NCBI GenBank assembly: GCA_002633005.1
Contig: NMRA01000575.1
Location: forward strand, 102,610-166,609
Reading direction: 5' to 3'
DNA length: 64,000 nt
DNA from: Phoronis australis
Lineage: Eukaryota > Phoronida > Phoronidae
This document shows positions 1 to 12,789 of the stretch, one piece after another. The first letter of the stretch is position 1; the number at the start of each line of letters is the position of its first letter. Under the pieces are notes generated by a model that saw only the letters and a list, made by a program, of their open reading frames with translations, made no database searches and was not told the DNA's origin. The position numbers and the translations under genes were made by a program.

Positions 1-1347
1 ATGAAGATTTTACAAGTTTTACAGTGCCATGCCTCTTTAAGGTCCAGCAGTACTCTAGAAAAGTGTCCAACTTTATCTACCGCCGCATCTCATCTCAAAA
101 ATAAATGACCATATCAATACAAAACTTCACACATCATGCTTTGTCCATTGCTCTCGCAAATTTGGATTAAGAAGTGTTTCTAAATGTCAACAGTTTAGTA
201 TGAGGGATTAACAAATATACAAGTAGGACTCAAAAGATTGTTTGAAATGAACACGGAAAAGTAACTTAGAGAACTTTAAACAGTGTTCATCACATTAGTC
301 AGTGGTGTTGATACGAATGCGTATTTTTGCTTCACTGTATTCATAATTGAACATTCCAATTTCACCAAAAAATAGTTTGTTCAGTGATGACCACATTTCT
401 ACTGTAGGCCAGGCCCGTAAACTGCCAGCTAGACTTCTGAAACACTTTTAATTCAGGAACGTAATTTTGCGAAGTCTTAAGATATCTTGACTTTTTCGAG
501 AGAAAATAGGTATACAAAACGCATTCCAAGTAAACGTCACGAAGGGGAGACAGGTTCACGCTATGAAAACTCAATCCTTCTTACAAGTTGGCGGTGCAGC
601 AGATTCCGCTCTTCCGAACAGCTTTTCCTGAAACGAAACAAAATTCAACGCACAAAAATAGTTAATAGTACAGTAAATCAGTTAACTTGAGCAACAAAAT
701 ACCTCGGGAAGATCTCGAAATTACCGTGTATGGATATATGCTTTGCGACTTCACTGACATTTTCCTCGCTGATAAATTATTTTATTGCTTCTAATAACTA
801 TTGTATTTACCGACATAATAAACAATATGTAGAAGTCCATACGCAGAGGGAGAATACCTGAGGAGTTACCAGTATTTTTCAAAATGATTGACATTTTTTA
901 AATCAAAACAGCTTACAAAGTAAATGAGAAACTACAGTCAAGATATTAGCAAGAGGGGCAAACACTGGAACACTAAAATTCGAGAACCGGTAGAAATAAT
1001 ATGGAATATACTAGAGCTCGACTCATTGGTTTACGGGTAAATCTACGCGGTGACCACTGCGTTTCCAACTGTATATTTTCACGGTCAAAAGCATTCATTG
1101 ACAAGACGGAACTACTACAGTTTAGTTTACACGTCTAGTGGTATTACACAGTACAAACAAATCGTAAAACAACAATATGTAATTACAAACAAAAAGGTAG
1201 CGTAATGTGTGTGTCTGCTTGTGTACGTACGTGGGAGTGGGTGTGGGTGTTAGTGTGCATGTGTGCGCCATTTTATCTTGAAATTAGAAATGCCATCTTT
1301 GTCGTTGCATGTCATTTGAGAGAAAGTCCCACGGGATTTCCATTTAC
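1..1347. other. Unannotated non-coding stretch
   Basis: I see no supportable gene. Open frames are short and lack recognisable domains. A GT-rich patch lies at about 1206-1265. If the minus-strand exons at 1348-1666 are real, this stretch would be intron or downstream exons of that gene, but I could not identify a further exon. Confidence 0.5.
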
Positions 1348-1413
1348 CTGATAAATCATAAGAACGATGGAAATGCCGACGCACAAATTTGCACCAACGG
1401 CTTCATTTTTGAT
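1348..1413 (-). CDS. Possible minus-strand exon (hydrophobic, 22 codons)
   Basis: On the minus strand an AG acceptor at 1414-1415 (AATTTCAG) is followed by 66 open bases in phase 0, ending CAG before a GTAAAT donor. It encodes IKNEAVGANL followed by a hydrophobic run (CVGISIVLMIYQ). It lies 169 bases downstream of the ankyrin-like exon at 1583-1666, and both are phase 0 at both ends, so they join in frame. No family is recognised for this piece. It could be chance: the length is small and the only support is the pair of splice signals and frame compatibility. Confidence 0.22.
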
Positions 1414-1582
1414 CTGAAATTCCGCAACTTTGCGTTTATGCGGTATTAGATGCTGTATTCAAAATTGTGAAAATTTCATAAAAACGACTCCATTTATTAA
1501 AACCTTAATATTATCACACAAATACTGTCAGCAATACTTTAGAATTATACACTAATCACCCGATAATTTTCATGAATGCTAC

Positions 1583-1666
1583 CTTAAGGAATTCCTTGAT
1601 GTTTTCTGCAGTTGATTCATTGACCCCGTGTCCACGTCCACAAACGTCGTAAGCGGTTTCTCCAGC
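1583..1666 (-). CDS. Probable ankyrin-repeat exon, minus strand
   Basis: Read on the minus strand, a TTGTTGCAG acceptor precedes 84 bases (28 codons, phase 0 at both ends), closed by AAG and a GTAGCA donor. The peptide begins AGETAYDVCGRGHG and ends AENIKEFLK. This is the typical ankyrin pattern of G-x-T-A-x-D-V-A followed by a turn and a second helix ending in xFL. Ankyrin repeats are protein-binding modules; the partner cannot be inferred. No other repeat of the array was found nearby, so the gene would be largely outside this window or spread over long introns. It is antisense to the receptor gene further right. The family call rests on the motif only. Confidence 0.42.
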
Positions 1667-1991
1667 CTGCAACAACATGTTTGAATGGAAGACGAATATT
1701 ACGTAAAATTACAAGACCCGAGAATTGATCTTAAGTAGACATGAACCTACTGCTACTTTCTGCTCTTTCTGAAATTATTGGCAGCAGAAATTGACGTTTA
1801 AATACTTCGTCAACCGCCGATGTAGTGCTAAAATGACCACTACACTTTGAATTAATAAATGTCAATAGTTTATGCCAAATACCGATTCTTTCAAAACTGA
1901 CTGTTGCTTATTTTCATCAGCACTTTTGTTGTGGTCATTAGATACTTGAGAGGAAGCAGAATCGTTGACATGTAAGCAAACACGTGGTGAT

Positions 1992-2205
1992 GCTGGGTTA
2001 TACCAAGCAGTGCTGAGTGCTGTACTAGATACAGTGTACACTGGGGATGCTGGGTTATACGAAGGAGTGATGTAGAACATACAGTGTACACTGGAGATGC
2101 TGGGTTACACCAACGAGTGCTGCAGAACATACAATGTACACGTGGTTATGCTCGGTTACACGAAGGAGTGGTGTAGAAAACACAGCTAGTGTACATTGGT
2201 ATAAC
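1992..2205. repeat. Minisatellite, about 4 units of 50-57 bp
   Basis: Units start at 1992, 2049, 2099 and 2150, each beginning GCTGGGTTAYAC or GCTCGGTTACAC and containing an AGTGYTG(C/T)AGAACATAC-like core and AGTGTACACTGG. Copies are diverged by a few substitutions and short indels. It makes misleading short open frames on the minus strand. Confidence 0.8.
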
Positions 2206-3478
2206 CAGTTGGTTGGAGATCAAACACGACGGCCTGACCGCCCCAGAGACTGGCTTTGAACGTGTAGACACTGATGTGTATTTGAGCACCAGCCAATCCA
2301 TTTTAGGTCAGGCCAATCCGCTCTTAGGTGTAGCCATCTAGTATAGGAGTCCCACAAGTTGGAGCACCGGTCACTGGGTTTTCCAATCCAACAGGTGGTT
2401 TGGAAGATAGATCAATCGTTGATTTCCGCTCGTTATTTCATACGACAGCGCCACTCGTTTTACGGCCCACGAGCAAAACTCAAAGTAGGTTTCACGTTAG
2501 TTATTCCATCATGATAATACGCTCACAAACACCTTTTCGAGCAACGTGTTAAGTCATTTATGGACTGTTGATATTTTTGGTGTTCCACAGTAATTTTATG
2601 TGGTAACCTGAGACTAGACTATTTTTTCTGAGTTACAAAACAATATGTGATATCACTGGTTCACATTTTGATCACGTGATTAGTATAATGTTGGGATTGT
2701 TTTCTTTCACAGAGGTAATTCCTAATAACAGGACCACCCACATTGTTCCAGCATGATATGTAGGCTTGGTTGATGTTACGTGAAACAAAGGCACAGAGAG
2801 CTTACTTGTTATGAACTAATCTGAAGAAGTACATTGTAATGCATTAAAAATGGAATTGCCAATAAAAGAAAAAATCATTAGGACAGCAGTATGAACGGAA
2901 GTGTCGAAAATGAAAAATAAAACATGACATATTCCTGACTCAAGATAGGACAAACGTTGTACCACAATCGTCATTATTAAAAACAGTGGGAAGACAAGCA
3001 AATCATTTTACAAAAGTCGGACATTATTCAGACTTTGTGTTCACAGCCCATCTGGCAATGAGATCATTTTCTCTGACATTTCTCAATTAGTGATTTTACA
3101 GACTCTTCGTCTTCTGGATTTTGGTAGGTGCGCCTTAAACCACTGAACGGTGTGAAATTTGACCCACCATTCCAAGTTGTTTTTAATATGGTAGACCGGT
3201 TTCACGCCGGTTCAACTTCGGAATTTAAGAGGACACTTCAGTGGCTCTTTAATTGGATTGCAATGGTGCGATAACAATATTGTGTTATGGCATGACTCGG
3301 AAATATTCAGTAATTTACTGGTGAGAAAGTTCTGAGAGAGTTGTATTAACACCGCAGTCAGAATCGATGTTTTCAATGAAATTAAGCCTTCCACTCTAAT
3401 AAGAATTTCATAATAATCCTTTCTGCGATATGATTCTATTTCAGTCAACAACAATGACATCTAAATCATCAGTCTCTG

Positions 3479-3703
3479 GAGTTGACCATACCGTAAATTG
3501 TGCATTCTAAAGTAGCGCAAGACAGTGTACTCATCGCCTTCCACTCGAGTTGACCATACCATAAGTTGTGCACTCGAAAGTAGTACAAGTATACTCATTG
3601 CCTTCAACTCGAGTTTGTCATCCCATAAGTTGCGCATTTGAAAGTAGCGCTAGTGTACTCATTGCCTTCAACTCGAGTTGTTCATCTCATAAGTTGCGAC
3701 TTC
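3479..3703. repeat. Minisatellite, about 3.5 units of roughly 62 bp
   Basis: Repeated blocks read GAGTTGACCATACC-TAAGTTG-GCA then GAAAGTAG-aC-AGT and GTACTCATTGCCTTCAACTC. Successive units differ by point changes only. The short plus-strand open frame over this region is a product of the repeat. Confidence 0.8.
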
Positions 3704-6621
3704 ACGCCAATAATGCCCACCAACTTGAACTTCGTTTTAAGCCAGATAAACAGGGTGAAAGATTTGAGTGCATCTGTACTTAGAGATTAGACCCCGTGGG
3801 CCAGAGTGCAAGACATGAGGTAAGAATTTTTTAAATTTTATTTTAAAAAATTATTAAAGAATTTCAAGAACCTAGAAGATCAACTTCAAAATCTACTGTT
3901 TCCATTGATTTAAAGTACCAAGCGAACCAGAGGTTTCAGGTGATATTTCTAGGTTTCAGGGGATATTTCTAAACATCTCATTACCTTTCTTGCATACTTC
4001 ACGTTTTATTCAAATTTTCAAAGTAACTAAATATTTGTGTTCGAAGTGAAAACTGGATGCCAAATACTGCCAAGCAGGATTTTGTAAGGCTGTGGCCACT
4101 TTTGGACATAACACGGTTGAGAAGAAATTTGGGGAAGACCAACATGCCGTAAGCGTTTTGACTGCGACATAACTCGACGCACCATTTGTCAGTGCCCAAG
4201 TCCCCTACGCATGAAGTACGAGAGACTTGATATATTAGATAGTACAAAGCAGTGACTATAATTACGAGGTGGAAAAGATTGCAGTGCCATTACAGTCTAG
4301 CTCCAGTGTACTATCATCTGGACCGCAATTGGGAACTAGAAATCACCAAATTTGGAGAAAGTCCAAGCACCAATTCGCAATGTTTCATGCAAGTTGACAA
4401 AACGCTTGCGTGTCTGGCACAGGGGGTTAGTGGGTCCTGCGCGTTTCGTTGATTTGCGCTATATGCGGACGACGTAAGGATTATAATGACGTGTATGCAA
4501 GTTAAAAATGTTTCAGGTTTGCAAATGAGTCTCCAATTTATAAGTAATTAGAAATAGTCATTCGTGAATCGTAGACTTTCGTCGATATTTTCAAATGTGC
4601 AAACATACAAACCAATAGCAACGAATCATTCCCATGTTGCTTCAATTCACACACAGTTATCAAATTAAATGAAACTACAACTCTCCATTTTTCTACACGT
4701 TTAGTTGCAAGGTTTTCGTTGAAGTCTGCATTTTTCAGCAAGGACCTCTTCGGCAATTCATCTAGGTATGAGTTCAAGTTTGTCTAGCAGTTTGTAAGTA
4801 AAAGTTGTAGGAAATGGAAGTTCACAAAGCTCAGATTTTGGGGACCCTTAATTTTTAAAATTTAGGTGAGAAAGGTTTTTCTGAGATCAACCTCAGTGTG
4901 GAACCAACATTCAACACCCGCAATGGCAATCTTACGCCCCGTTAGCGCAGTTTCTCCGCTTCGCACTTTACACCTAACTTAACGATTGCCGTTCATATAT
5001 GTGCGCGTCCAAAAACAGGCCAAAACACCTGTACACGCTGAATGATGCTGTTGTCCAAATGAAATAATTCTGTTCAAATGCTTTGCACGTACAGTGTAGA
5101 CGCGTGTGTTTCAATTCACTTGTTGGTCCAGGTGCCTTTCGTAAACGGGATGTTTTTATTTTATTTTTTCATCAAGTGTCTGTACTTTTCATTTGACTAA
5201 ATGTACGTCAATGTTTGCCATTTTGCATCGCATAAACACAATCAAGGCGCAGTGCCTATATACGCGCACACGCAGCAAGAGAACGATAAAGATGATTGGC
5301 TGCATTTATGGTACTTGGGCAGATGCAGTGTCCTGTTAATGAGCAAAAGTGAGAGTGTAGTTCGTGCTTATATCAACGACAATCAGGGGTTGACAGGGGT
5401 ATTTTCTTGAGTGCAAGCCGGACGTCAGCGTAAAAGCTCGACTAAGTTTAACTTTTTGTCAAGTTGCAAAAGTTTTTGATTTAACGACAAGCTGAAACAT
5501 GTACAGCTACATTGGGAAGATGGGATTTTCAGCAATACAGTCAAATCTTGAGACATTTGAGTGTGTTAACATATAATCACACCACCTTAAAATCCACTGA
5601 AATGTCTGTTGACATAGTCGGTACATGTTTTCCGTGGGGGCCAGTCGCGAACATTTATCGGTAAAAGGGACAATAGCTCATTTGAAGAGAACATCAGAAT
5701 CAAAGGATAAAGCAACTATAGTTGAATTTTCAATTTTGAGGCCAAGAACCGATGACTTTTTATTTTGTATTATTGACAACAGGGACAACACCACACTTTT
5801 CAACTGACCGATAATTCACCAGACTGCAAGCTGCTTCTTGCAGTACGGTGTCGCCACCCTTTGAGAAGTTTAAAAAGCCTCTTCAACAAATTTGAATTGC
5901 CGTCGTTTTAATAAAGAGTGGTGTAGCATTTATCAAACTAAAAAGAACATCAGGGGAAAATCTTACTCCAATATTTTTATATAGGATCTTGTCTTATGCT
6001 TCATTCATACAGTAAATTAAGTCGTATTTCTTTGTATGTGCGCATACTTTTGCGTACTTTTGTAAATTTTAATTCTACTCAATTCACTGTATCAAAATTA
6101 TCCACTGCCAGACAATTTCAGTGGCGGGGTACCCCTGCAAGATTAAGAATACCGGGATCTCAAAATAGACCTACTGTAGATCAGCCCGAGAGGTAACTGC
6201 ATGATACTTGCTACAAATTAATCAGGGTAGACCAATGAATCACGAATGAGCACTGCCAGACAAACTGAGTGGCGGAGTTAACTCAGTATTTTGATTTGCA
6301 ATTTACACATCTCTCATAAATTACGGTCACAGACAACTAGGAGAACCAGTCAAGATAAAGGGCACCAATTTCTATCAACACTTCCCCGACAATGATGGAT
6401 GTATTTCTTCTCATGACACTCCCAAGTAATTAATGCCTCGGCTGATCAAGACTGTTTCACCAGATGTATATCATATTTAAAAGTAAACCCAACTTCACCG
6501 ACACATGTAGAGACTCGCACACAAAACTATGTTTAGTTAAAACAACGAGGCACAAATAACAGCAGGCATTTGGTAACATAAAGGTTACTCTTTTTAGAGA
6601 GTTTCGGTCAATTTTAAGGTT

Positions 6622-6790
6622 TGTTGATGCACTATTTGAACGCTGTATTTCCAAAGACTTATTATTCGTTATATTTGTTTCAGTGAAACCGGCCTTGTCG
6701 GACAGTAAGCATAACGTCAACCTTGTTCAGAATAAACGTACATGTATCATATTCGACTATCCCGTGTGTTCAATGCCCATGGCTCCTACA
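6622..6790 (+). repeat. 5' LTR of the BEL/Pao element, internally deleted
   Basis: It shares the first 16 bases (from TGTTGATGCAC) and the last roughly 150 bases (from AACGCTGTATTTCC to GGCTCCTACA) with the 3' LTR, but lacks about 280 internal bases. It also carries a 6-base extra ACATGT near 6740. The missing part would normally hold much of the U3 region, so transcription from this LTR is doubtful. Confidence 0.85.
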
Positions 6791-6801
6791 TATTGTTTCA
6801 A

Positions 6802-9636
6802 ATGGCTGCTCAAGAGACTACCAAGAGTTTGGATATGAATCCAGGAACAGTGAACGAGTTACACAATGCCCCTATCAACATCGATACCGTGAATAGGGAG
6901 CCAACCGAGCGTGACCTAAGAGCCACCCAACGAGCGAGGAAAGCTGAACTGCGAATTAAGCAAGACATTCTGAAACGACAGCAAGAGTTGGTTTTAGAAG
7001 AACTACGTTTGGATGCGGAACGACGCAAGGAGGACAGTATGAGTTTCAAGCGTCAGGAACTTGAGATCCACGCTGAGTTGGCTGAGTTGGAAGCCGGGTT
7101 CGATGACGTTAGTGAGCAGCATAACCCCTCTCGCAACCCTCACAGTTCGTCACTCAATGTATCCGCATCAGATTTTGTGCCCGTATCTTCGTTATGTAAT
7201 CCAGTGACTGTGACTATGTCGACACCTGCTGTGTCTGCAGTGCCTAGGTTTGCACCCTGTGTACCTTGTGATCCAGTGACTATGTGGCAGGCTGCATCCG
7301 CTGCTCCCACACTAGCGCCACCTGTTATGAACTGTCATTACTATCCACCGGCTACATCGTCCCCGCCCGCATTGGCGACACCTGCTGTTAGCACTTGTTA
7401 CTGTCCTCCGGCTGTATCCGTCGCTCCCGCATTAGCGCCACCTTCTATGAACTCTCGCTATTTTAGGTCAAGCGCTGAGAACGTTTCGGGTATTTTGGAC
7501 TTCGTTGCTAGAAGGTCCTTGGCTACACCTGGGATAAAGAAATTCAACGGGGATGCAGACCAGTACCGTCAGTTCATCAAGGCGTTTGAAGTTCGCGTAG
7601 AAAGCAAGCTGGATTCCGAGATTGATAAATTTTATTATCTAGAGCAGTATACCTCAGGAGATGCGAATGAGCTTGTGCGAAGCTGTTTACATATGCCAAC
7701 GGACAATGGGTATTCCGAAGCCAAACGGCTCTTAGAGCAACAATATGGCAATAGTTTGGTTGTGGCAACAGCATACGTTCAAAAACTTTTGGACTTTCCT
7801 CGGATCCCAAGAGAAGATTCTGTGCCGATTTCCCGTTTTTCAATTGCTCTAAAGACTGCTTATAACGCCTTGAAACACATTAATCAGTTAATCCAACTTG
7901 ACCATCCCAAAAATCTTCAACAACTCATGTCAAAACTGCCTGCGCCTATGCAAAATAGATGGCGGCGCGAGGCCAGTAAGATTCGCGGCAGATTTACTCG
8001 TGACGTGACATTCGAAGATTTTGTGAACTTTGTTTGTGATGAGTGCTTCATCTTTTCTGACCCAGTATTCGGTAAGCGACCAACTGGTAAATTAGAGGTG
8101 AACACTACCCAGCATCAAACTGTCTCTTGCATCTACTGTAACGGCAACCATCGCGTAGATGTTTGTAACGCTTTGTGTGCGAAACCTTACGAGGAAAGAC
8201 GACAATTTGTGATTGAACGGAAATTATGTTTCGGATGTTTAAAACCCGGATATTCTTCGAAAAATTGTAGATCCAAAGGACAATGCAAAAAATGCAACAA
8301 ACGACACCCAACCATTATGCACATCGACGGGTTTGAAGTTCCCAAGCGGCAACCCGCAGCAGCCAAACAGAACAAGCGACAAGATGATACCCAACAAGAA
8401 CGCCGAGATGCGACCACGAACACAGAATTACATGTAAGTGATCGTGGTGGTGATCGCAGGGGTACATTCGCCACTACGTCACACAACACTACAGTTATGA
8501 TGCCGATCATACCCGTGCGCATCAAGAAGGTGGATTCTGAAGATAGTATCATCACCTATGCCTTCCTTGACAATGGTTCATCAGGCTGTTTTGCAACAAA
8601 TGATCTGTTAAATCAATTGAATGTGAATGGCGTGCCGAGCAGGCTTCAGCTCACAACCATGCACGGACAATCAGAGGTTGAAACGAAGGCAGTCACTGGA
8701 CTGCACATAGAGGATCTGAATGGCCGGAACGTCATAAACCTCCCTGTTGTATACGCCCGCGACGAAATTCCTGTATCTAGAGAAGGAATCCCCACCGCTC
8801 ACGACGTGGTCAAGTGGTCTTATTTAAGTCATGTAGACATTCCAGATGAACACTCCGATGTTGACATCGGCCTTCTTATCGGCAGTAACTGCGCCAAGGC
8901 GACTGAACCACTACAGGTTGTGCCTGGCAGAGACGGTGGTCCCTACGCCGTGTTGACTCGACTCGGATGGTTGATCATCGGCCCCGTTTCCATAGCACTG
9001 CAGAACTTGTCAACGCGTGTTATTTCGTGCAACTATGTGTTTATGACGGAAAACCCAACCACAGAAATGACTAGACAACTGTCAATATACGACCAAATGA
9101 AGGATGTCAGTCAAAGCCAGCTCCTTCAGAAATTATTCGAATACGACTTTTGCGAATATGCTGCTAACGAGAAGGACGACGCCGTCTACTCCCAAGACGA
9201 CAGACGATTCCTACATGTTGTGAACCGAGGCGTTCAGCACGCAGATGGTCACTACATAGTTCCATTGCCCTTTCGAGAGGGAAGTGATACGTTCCCGAAC
9301 AACCGAGAGATAGCCCAATCGAGAGCAAGAGGTCTTAAAAGAAAATTGTTGAGCAACTCTACCTATCGACATGATTACGAAACCATCATGAACGACATTC
9401 TGAGCAAAGGTTTTGCTCGTAAAGTAGCACCCGGCCAGAAACCTGTGGAAGGCAAAGTGTGGTACATCCCGCACCACGGTGTTTACAACTCAAATAAACC
9501 AGACAAAGTAAGGGTTGTGTTCGACTGCAGCGCCAAATGCCAGGGGAAAGCTTTAAACGACTGCCTTCTATCTGGGCCGAATTTAACCAATTCTATTGTT
9601 GTTGTGCTTACCAGGTTCCGGAAGAGAGAGTCGTAG
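6802..9636 (+). pseudogene. BEL/Pao Gag, protease and start of reverse transcriptase
   Basis: The ATG at 6802 just after the LTR is the likely start; the upstream in-frame ATG at 6742 lies inside the LTR. Order: a charged helical segment rich in Arg, Glu and Gln (about 6900-7110), a Pro/Ala-rich linker (7140-7450), a DUF1759-type gag core (about 7540-8050, with FYYLEQYTSGDA), and a Cys-rich region (8130-8310). In that region CFGCLKPGYSSKNC has Tyr where the CCHC knuckle has His. An aspartic protease follows with the active-site loop FLDNGSSG near 8563, then the first part of the RT (VRVVFDCSAK near 9507). The frame closes at 9636, where the RT fingers should continue, because of an indel just upstream. 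The polyprotein is normally cleaved by its own protease. Confidence 0.9.
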
Positions 9637-10982
9637 TCATGATGGACGTAGAGGCTATGTTTCATCAAGTGCGTGTACCGCCACACGACTGGGACTATTT
9701 TCGCTTTCTTTGGTGGCCAGGTGGTAATTACAGCGCTGAGCCAGAAGATTTCCAGATGGTTGTCCACCTCTTTGGCGCATCGTCATCGCCCAGTTGTGCT
9801 AATTTTGCGCGGCGCAAAACAGCAGATGATTTTGCGTACGACGATCCAGTGGTTTACAACACTATTAAGCGCAATTTTTATGTAGACGACTGCCTACGGT
9901 CTGTTGAGACAACTGAAGAAGCTGTTCGCCTTGTTCGCAAATTAAGAGACGTCTGTGCCAATGGTGGTTTCAACCTGACGAAGGTGTTGAGTAATCGCCG
10001 AAACGTTATTGATAGTGTTAAAACCCTAGATTTGGCCATTGACGATTTGCCAGCCAGTCGTGCCTTGGTTGTGATATGGTCCGTTGAGAAAGACGTGTTT
10101 ACTTTCAAGACTCGTCTGAAAGACTACTCCTTCACCAGACGCGGTATTTTGTCTATGGTATCGTCATTTTACGACCCCCTTGGTTTCGCCGCACCGGCAG
10201 TGCTTCCGGCCAGACGTTATCTTCAACAGCTTTGCTGCAGCGCAGTTGGATGGGATGACGAAATTCCGAGCGACTTCCGATCGAAGTTCATCGAATGGCA
10301 ACGACAGATTTCCATGCTTGAATCATTTGTTGTCGGCCGCTGCCTCAAGCCTGTTGATTTCGGGGATGTGAAACTTCGACAACTGGACTGTTTCGCTGAT
10401 GCCAGCTCTTATGCATACGGCTGTGTGATCTACTTGCGACAGGTCGATGACTCAGAACGTATACATTGTTCTTTCCTGATGGCGAAGTCAAGACTAGCAC
10501 CGCTTAAGCCCATCACCGTTCCCAGGCTGGAGCTTACCGCAGTTGCCGCAGGTATTGGCAGAATGATGGAAAATGAGTTAGAGTTTCCTGTTGACGATGT
10601 CATATTTTGGACCGACAGCATGACAGTGTTGCGCTACATTAACAACGATGCCAGGCAATTCAAAGTGTTCGTAGCCATCAGAATCAGCCAGATTCGTGAC
10701 AAGTCGCTCCCCAGTCACTGGCGACACGTGAAAACAACCGAAAACCCAGCAGACGTAGCATCACGGGGTACAAGGGCTGAGAACCTGCTGATCAACACGT
10801 GGTGGTTGAACGGACCCGAATTCTTGTGGAAGACGGAAGCCAACTGGCCAACGCAGGCCATCGTCACAAGTTTCCCCGATACTGACCCTGAAGTCAAAGT
10901 CGACTCATACGGTATGTGCACTGACTCCCCTGGAGATCTGCTAACTGTTTTAATCAAAATTACTCAAGCTGGTATAAGCTGA
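9600..10982 (+). pseudogene. BEL/Pao reverse transcriptase palm and RNase H
   Basis: This continues the polyprotein in another frame. MDVEAMFHQVRV (about 9643) is the RT motif with the first catalytic Asp, and YVDD at 9879-9890 carries the other two. The Pao-specific extension DPLGFAAP follows. The RNase H region shows CFADASSYAYG (near 10390) and FWTDSMTVLRYI (near 10605). The open frame starts formally at 9537 but is only homologous from about 9600. It ends at a stop at 10980-10982, with a second frameshift a few codons before, since the homologous reading resumes in another frame toward 11003. Confidence 0.9.
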
Positions 10983-11002
10983 CACGCGGATGTGCGTGGT
11001 TA

Positions 11003-12720
11003 TTGCACTTCAAGGATTTATTGCGTAGGTGGGCTGCAGATAGAAAGGTTGTCGAGGCCGAAATTGCCACGAATGTACATGATCCCCCAAAGATTGCACG
11101 TTTTGTTGACAGCCGAATGGCTCGCAAGAAGAAGTTTGATTGCCAGAACGCTCAACTGACTGTTGAACGTCTTAACGTTGCAAAAAACGTGATCATCAAA
11201 AGTGTTCAGCGACAGGAATTTTCATCAGATATTTCAGCAATAAAGAACTGTGGCAAACTTTCAAGAGCAAGCCCTATCGTATCCCTCAATCCTGTGCTTG
11301 ATGTTGACGGCGTTCTGGTTGTTGGAGGGAGGTTGAAGTGTGCTGAGATACCATTTACGGAACGTCACCCAATAATTATCCCTAAGAATAGTCACCTAAG
11401 TGACTTGATTATACGCGATGCACACGAGAAGTTGAGACATGCAGGAAGAAACCATACCCTAGCGAAAATACGCGAAACTTACTGGGTTATCCATGCCAAC
11501 TCAAATGTGCGACGAATTTTGCGACAGTGTGTTACATGCAAACGCCTACAGGCTCCAACTTCGTGCCAGAAAATGTCCGACTTGCCTGCAGATAGAGTCT
11601 CTTATGACGTCCCCTTTGCTCGTTCGGGCGTTGATTATTTGGGATCGTTTGTGGTGAAAGAAGGACGACGAGAATGCAAGCGATATGCAGTTGTCTTCAC
11701 TTGTCTTAGTATGCCAGCTGTTCACGTAGAATGTTCAAGAAACCTCGATGTGAGCTCCTTTATAGATTCTCTCCGTCGGTTTATGGCTCGGAGAGGTGAA
11801 GTGAAGGAAATCCGCAGCGATAATGCAACGAATTTTCGCGGAGCTGACCGTGAATTGAGGCTGGAGATTTCAAGATGGAACCANGAGAATGCAAGCGATA
11901 TGCAGTTGTCTTCACTTGTCTTAGTATGCGAGCTGTTCACGTAGAAATCTCAAGAAACCTTGATGTGAGCTCCTTTATAAATTCTCTCCGTCGGTTTATG
12001 GCTCGGAGAGGTGACGTGAAAGAAATCCGCAGCGATAATGCAACGAATTTTCGCGGAGCTGACCGTGAATTGAGGCTGGAGATTTCAAGATGGAACCAGC
12101 AACAGATCAATGATGAATTGTTGAGCCGTGAGGTGAAATGGAAATTTAATCCACCGACTGGAAGCCACCATGGAGGCGTGTGGGAACGTCAAGTTTGCAG
12201 TATCAAGAAGATACTTAATGGTCTTTTAAGGTCACATGGGAGAAATCTCAACGACGATGCTTTCCATACTTTCATTTGTGAGGTCGAATCCATCATCAAC
12301 AGCCGGCCGCTGACGACTGTTACCGACGATCCAAATGACGTCAACGCGTTGACACCGAACCGCATTCTTACACTACGCTCGCAATGGATGGTGCCGCCAG
12401 GACAATTCGAGGAAAGTGATCTTACTTGTCGCAAAATGTGGAAGCGTGTACAGTATCTGGCCAACTGCTTTTGGGATCGATGGCGAAAGGAATATTTAGT
12501 CACTCTACAAGAACGCTCAAAGTGGAAACGTGCTCACAGAAATTTATCGGCCAACGACGTTGTGCTAATTGTTGACGATGACGTTCCCCTGAATTCTTGG
12601 AAGATGGCACGTGTTGTGGAGCTGATTCCTGGCAGTGATGGACATGTTAGAGTTGTTAAAGTTAGAACTCAGTTTACGTCTCTCATTAGACCCATAACTA
12701 AGCTTGTCTTACTTTTGTAA
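11003..12720 (+). pseudogene. BEL/Pao integrase, interrupted by an assembly duplication
   Basis: It encodes the H2C2 zinc-binding region (HEKLRHAGRNHT ... CVTCKRL, about 11430-11550) and the rve catalytic core: GVDYLG near 11629, SDNATNF near 11818 and again near 12033, and HHGGVWERQ near 12165 with the catalytic Glu. A C-terminal DUF5641-like domain follows (WDRWRKEYL ... to the stop at 12718-12720). The reading is broken at N 11884, where 214 bases are repeated, so the catalytic core is partly duplicated and out of frame. The integrase would insert the element's cDNA into the genome. Confidence 0.9.
11670..12098 (+). repeat. Near-identical 214-bp direct duplication flanking a single N
   Basis: Bases 11670-11883 and 11885-12098 are nearly identical, with an offset of exactly 215, separated only by the N at 11884. 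The duplicated block is integrase core sequence and both copies end in TGGAACCA. An exact duplication abutting an N is the usual signature of two overlapping contigs joined without merging. The few mismatches (for example SMPAVHVEC against SMRAVHVEI) may be allelic. Confidence 0.92.
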
Positions 12721-12778
12721 GATGTTTGATTTCTGATTTATTGATTCAGTTACTTTATGTGTAAACTTTGTAGTTTAC

Positions 12779-12787
12779 AAGGGGGAG
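12779..12787 (+). other. Polypurine tract of the BEL/Pao element
   Basis: The purine run AAGGGGGAG lies directly before TTTGTTGATG, the start of the 3' LTR. This is the expected primer site for plus-strand DNA synthesis in LTR retroelements. Confidence 0.75.
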
Positions 12788-12789
12788 TT

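Larger units (their letters stand above)
1667..6621. other. Long non-coding stretch with tandem repeats
   Basis: Apart from the two minisatellites listed separately I see no gene. Around 6099-6280 a block starting CACTGCCAGACAA and running into GTGGCGG occurs twice about 150 bp apart, suggesting a local duplication or transposon end. Open frames here are all under 90 codons and have no recognised domain. Upstream exons of the receptor gene could hide here as very short exons, but none was convincing. Confidence 0.5.

Noticed and set aside
3061-3127. Minus-strand peptide EDEESVKSLIEKCQRK, which could be an ankyrin helix
   Set aside because: It ends at a stop directly and has no credible donor; too short to link to the exon at 1583-1666.
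1992-3703. Spaced repeats that could suggest a CRISPR-like array
   Set aside because: Repeats are contiguous, diverged minisatellite units without unique spacers, in a eukaryotic genome.
9211-9767. Minus-strand open frames inside the Pao pol region
   Set aside because: They are shadows of the plus-strand polyprotein and have no domain.
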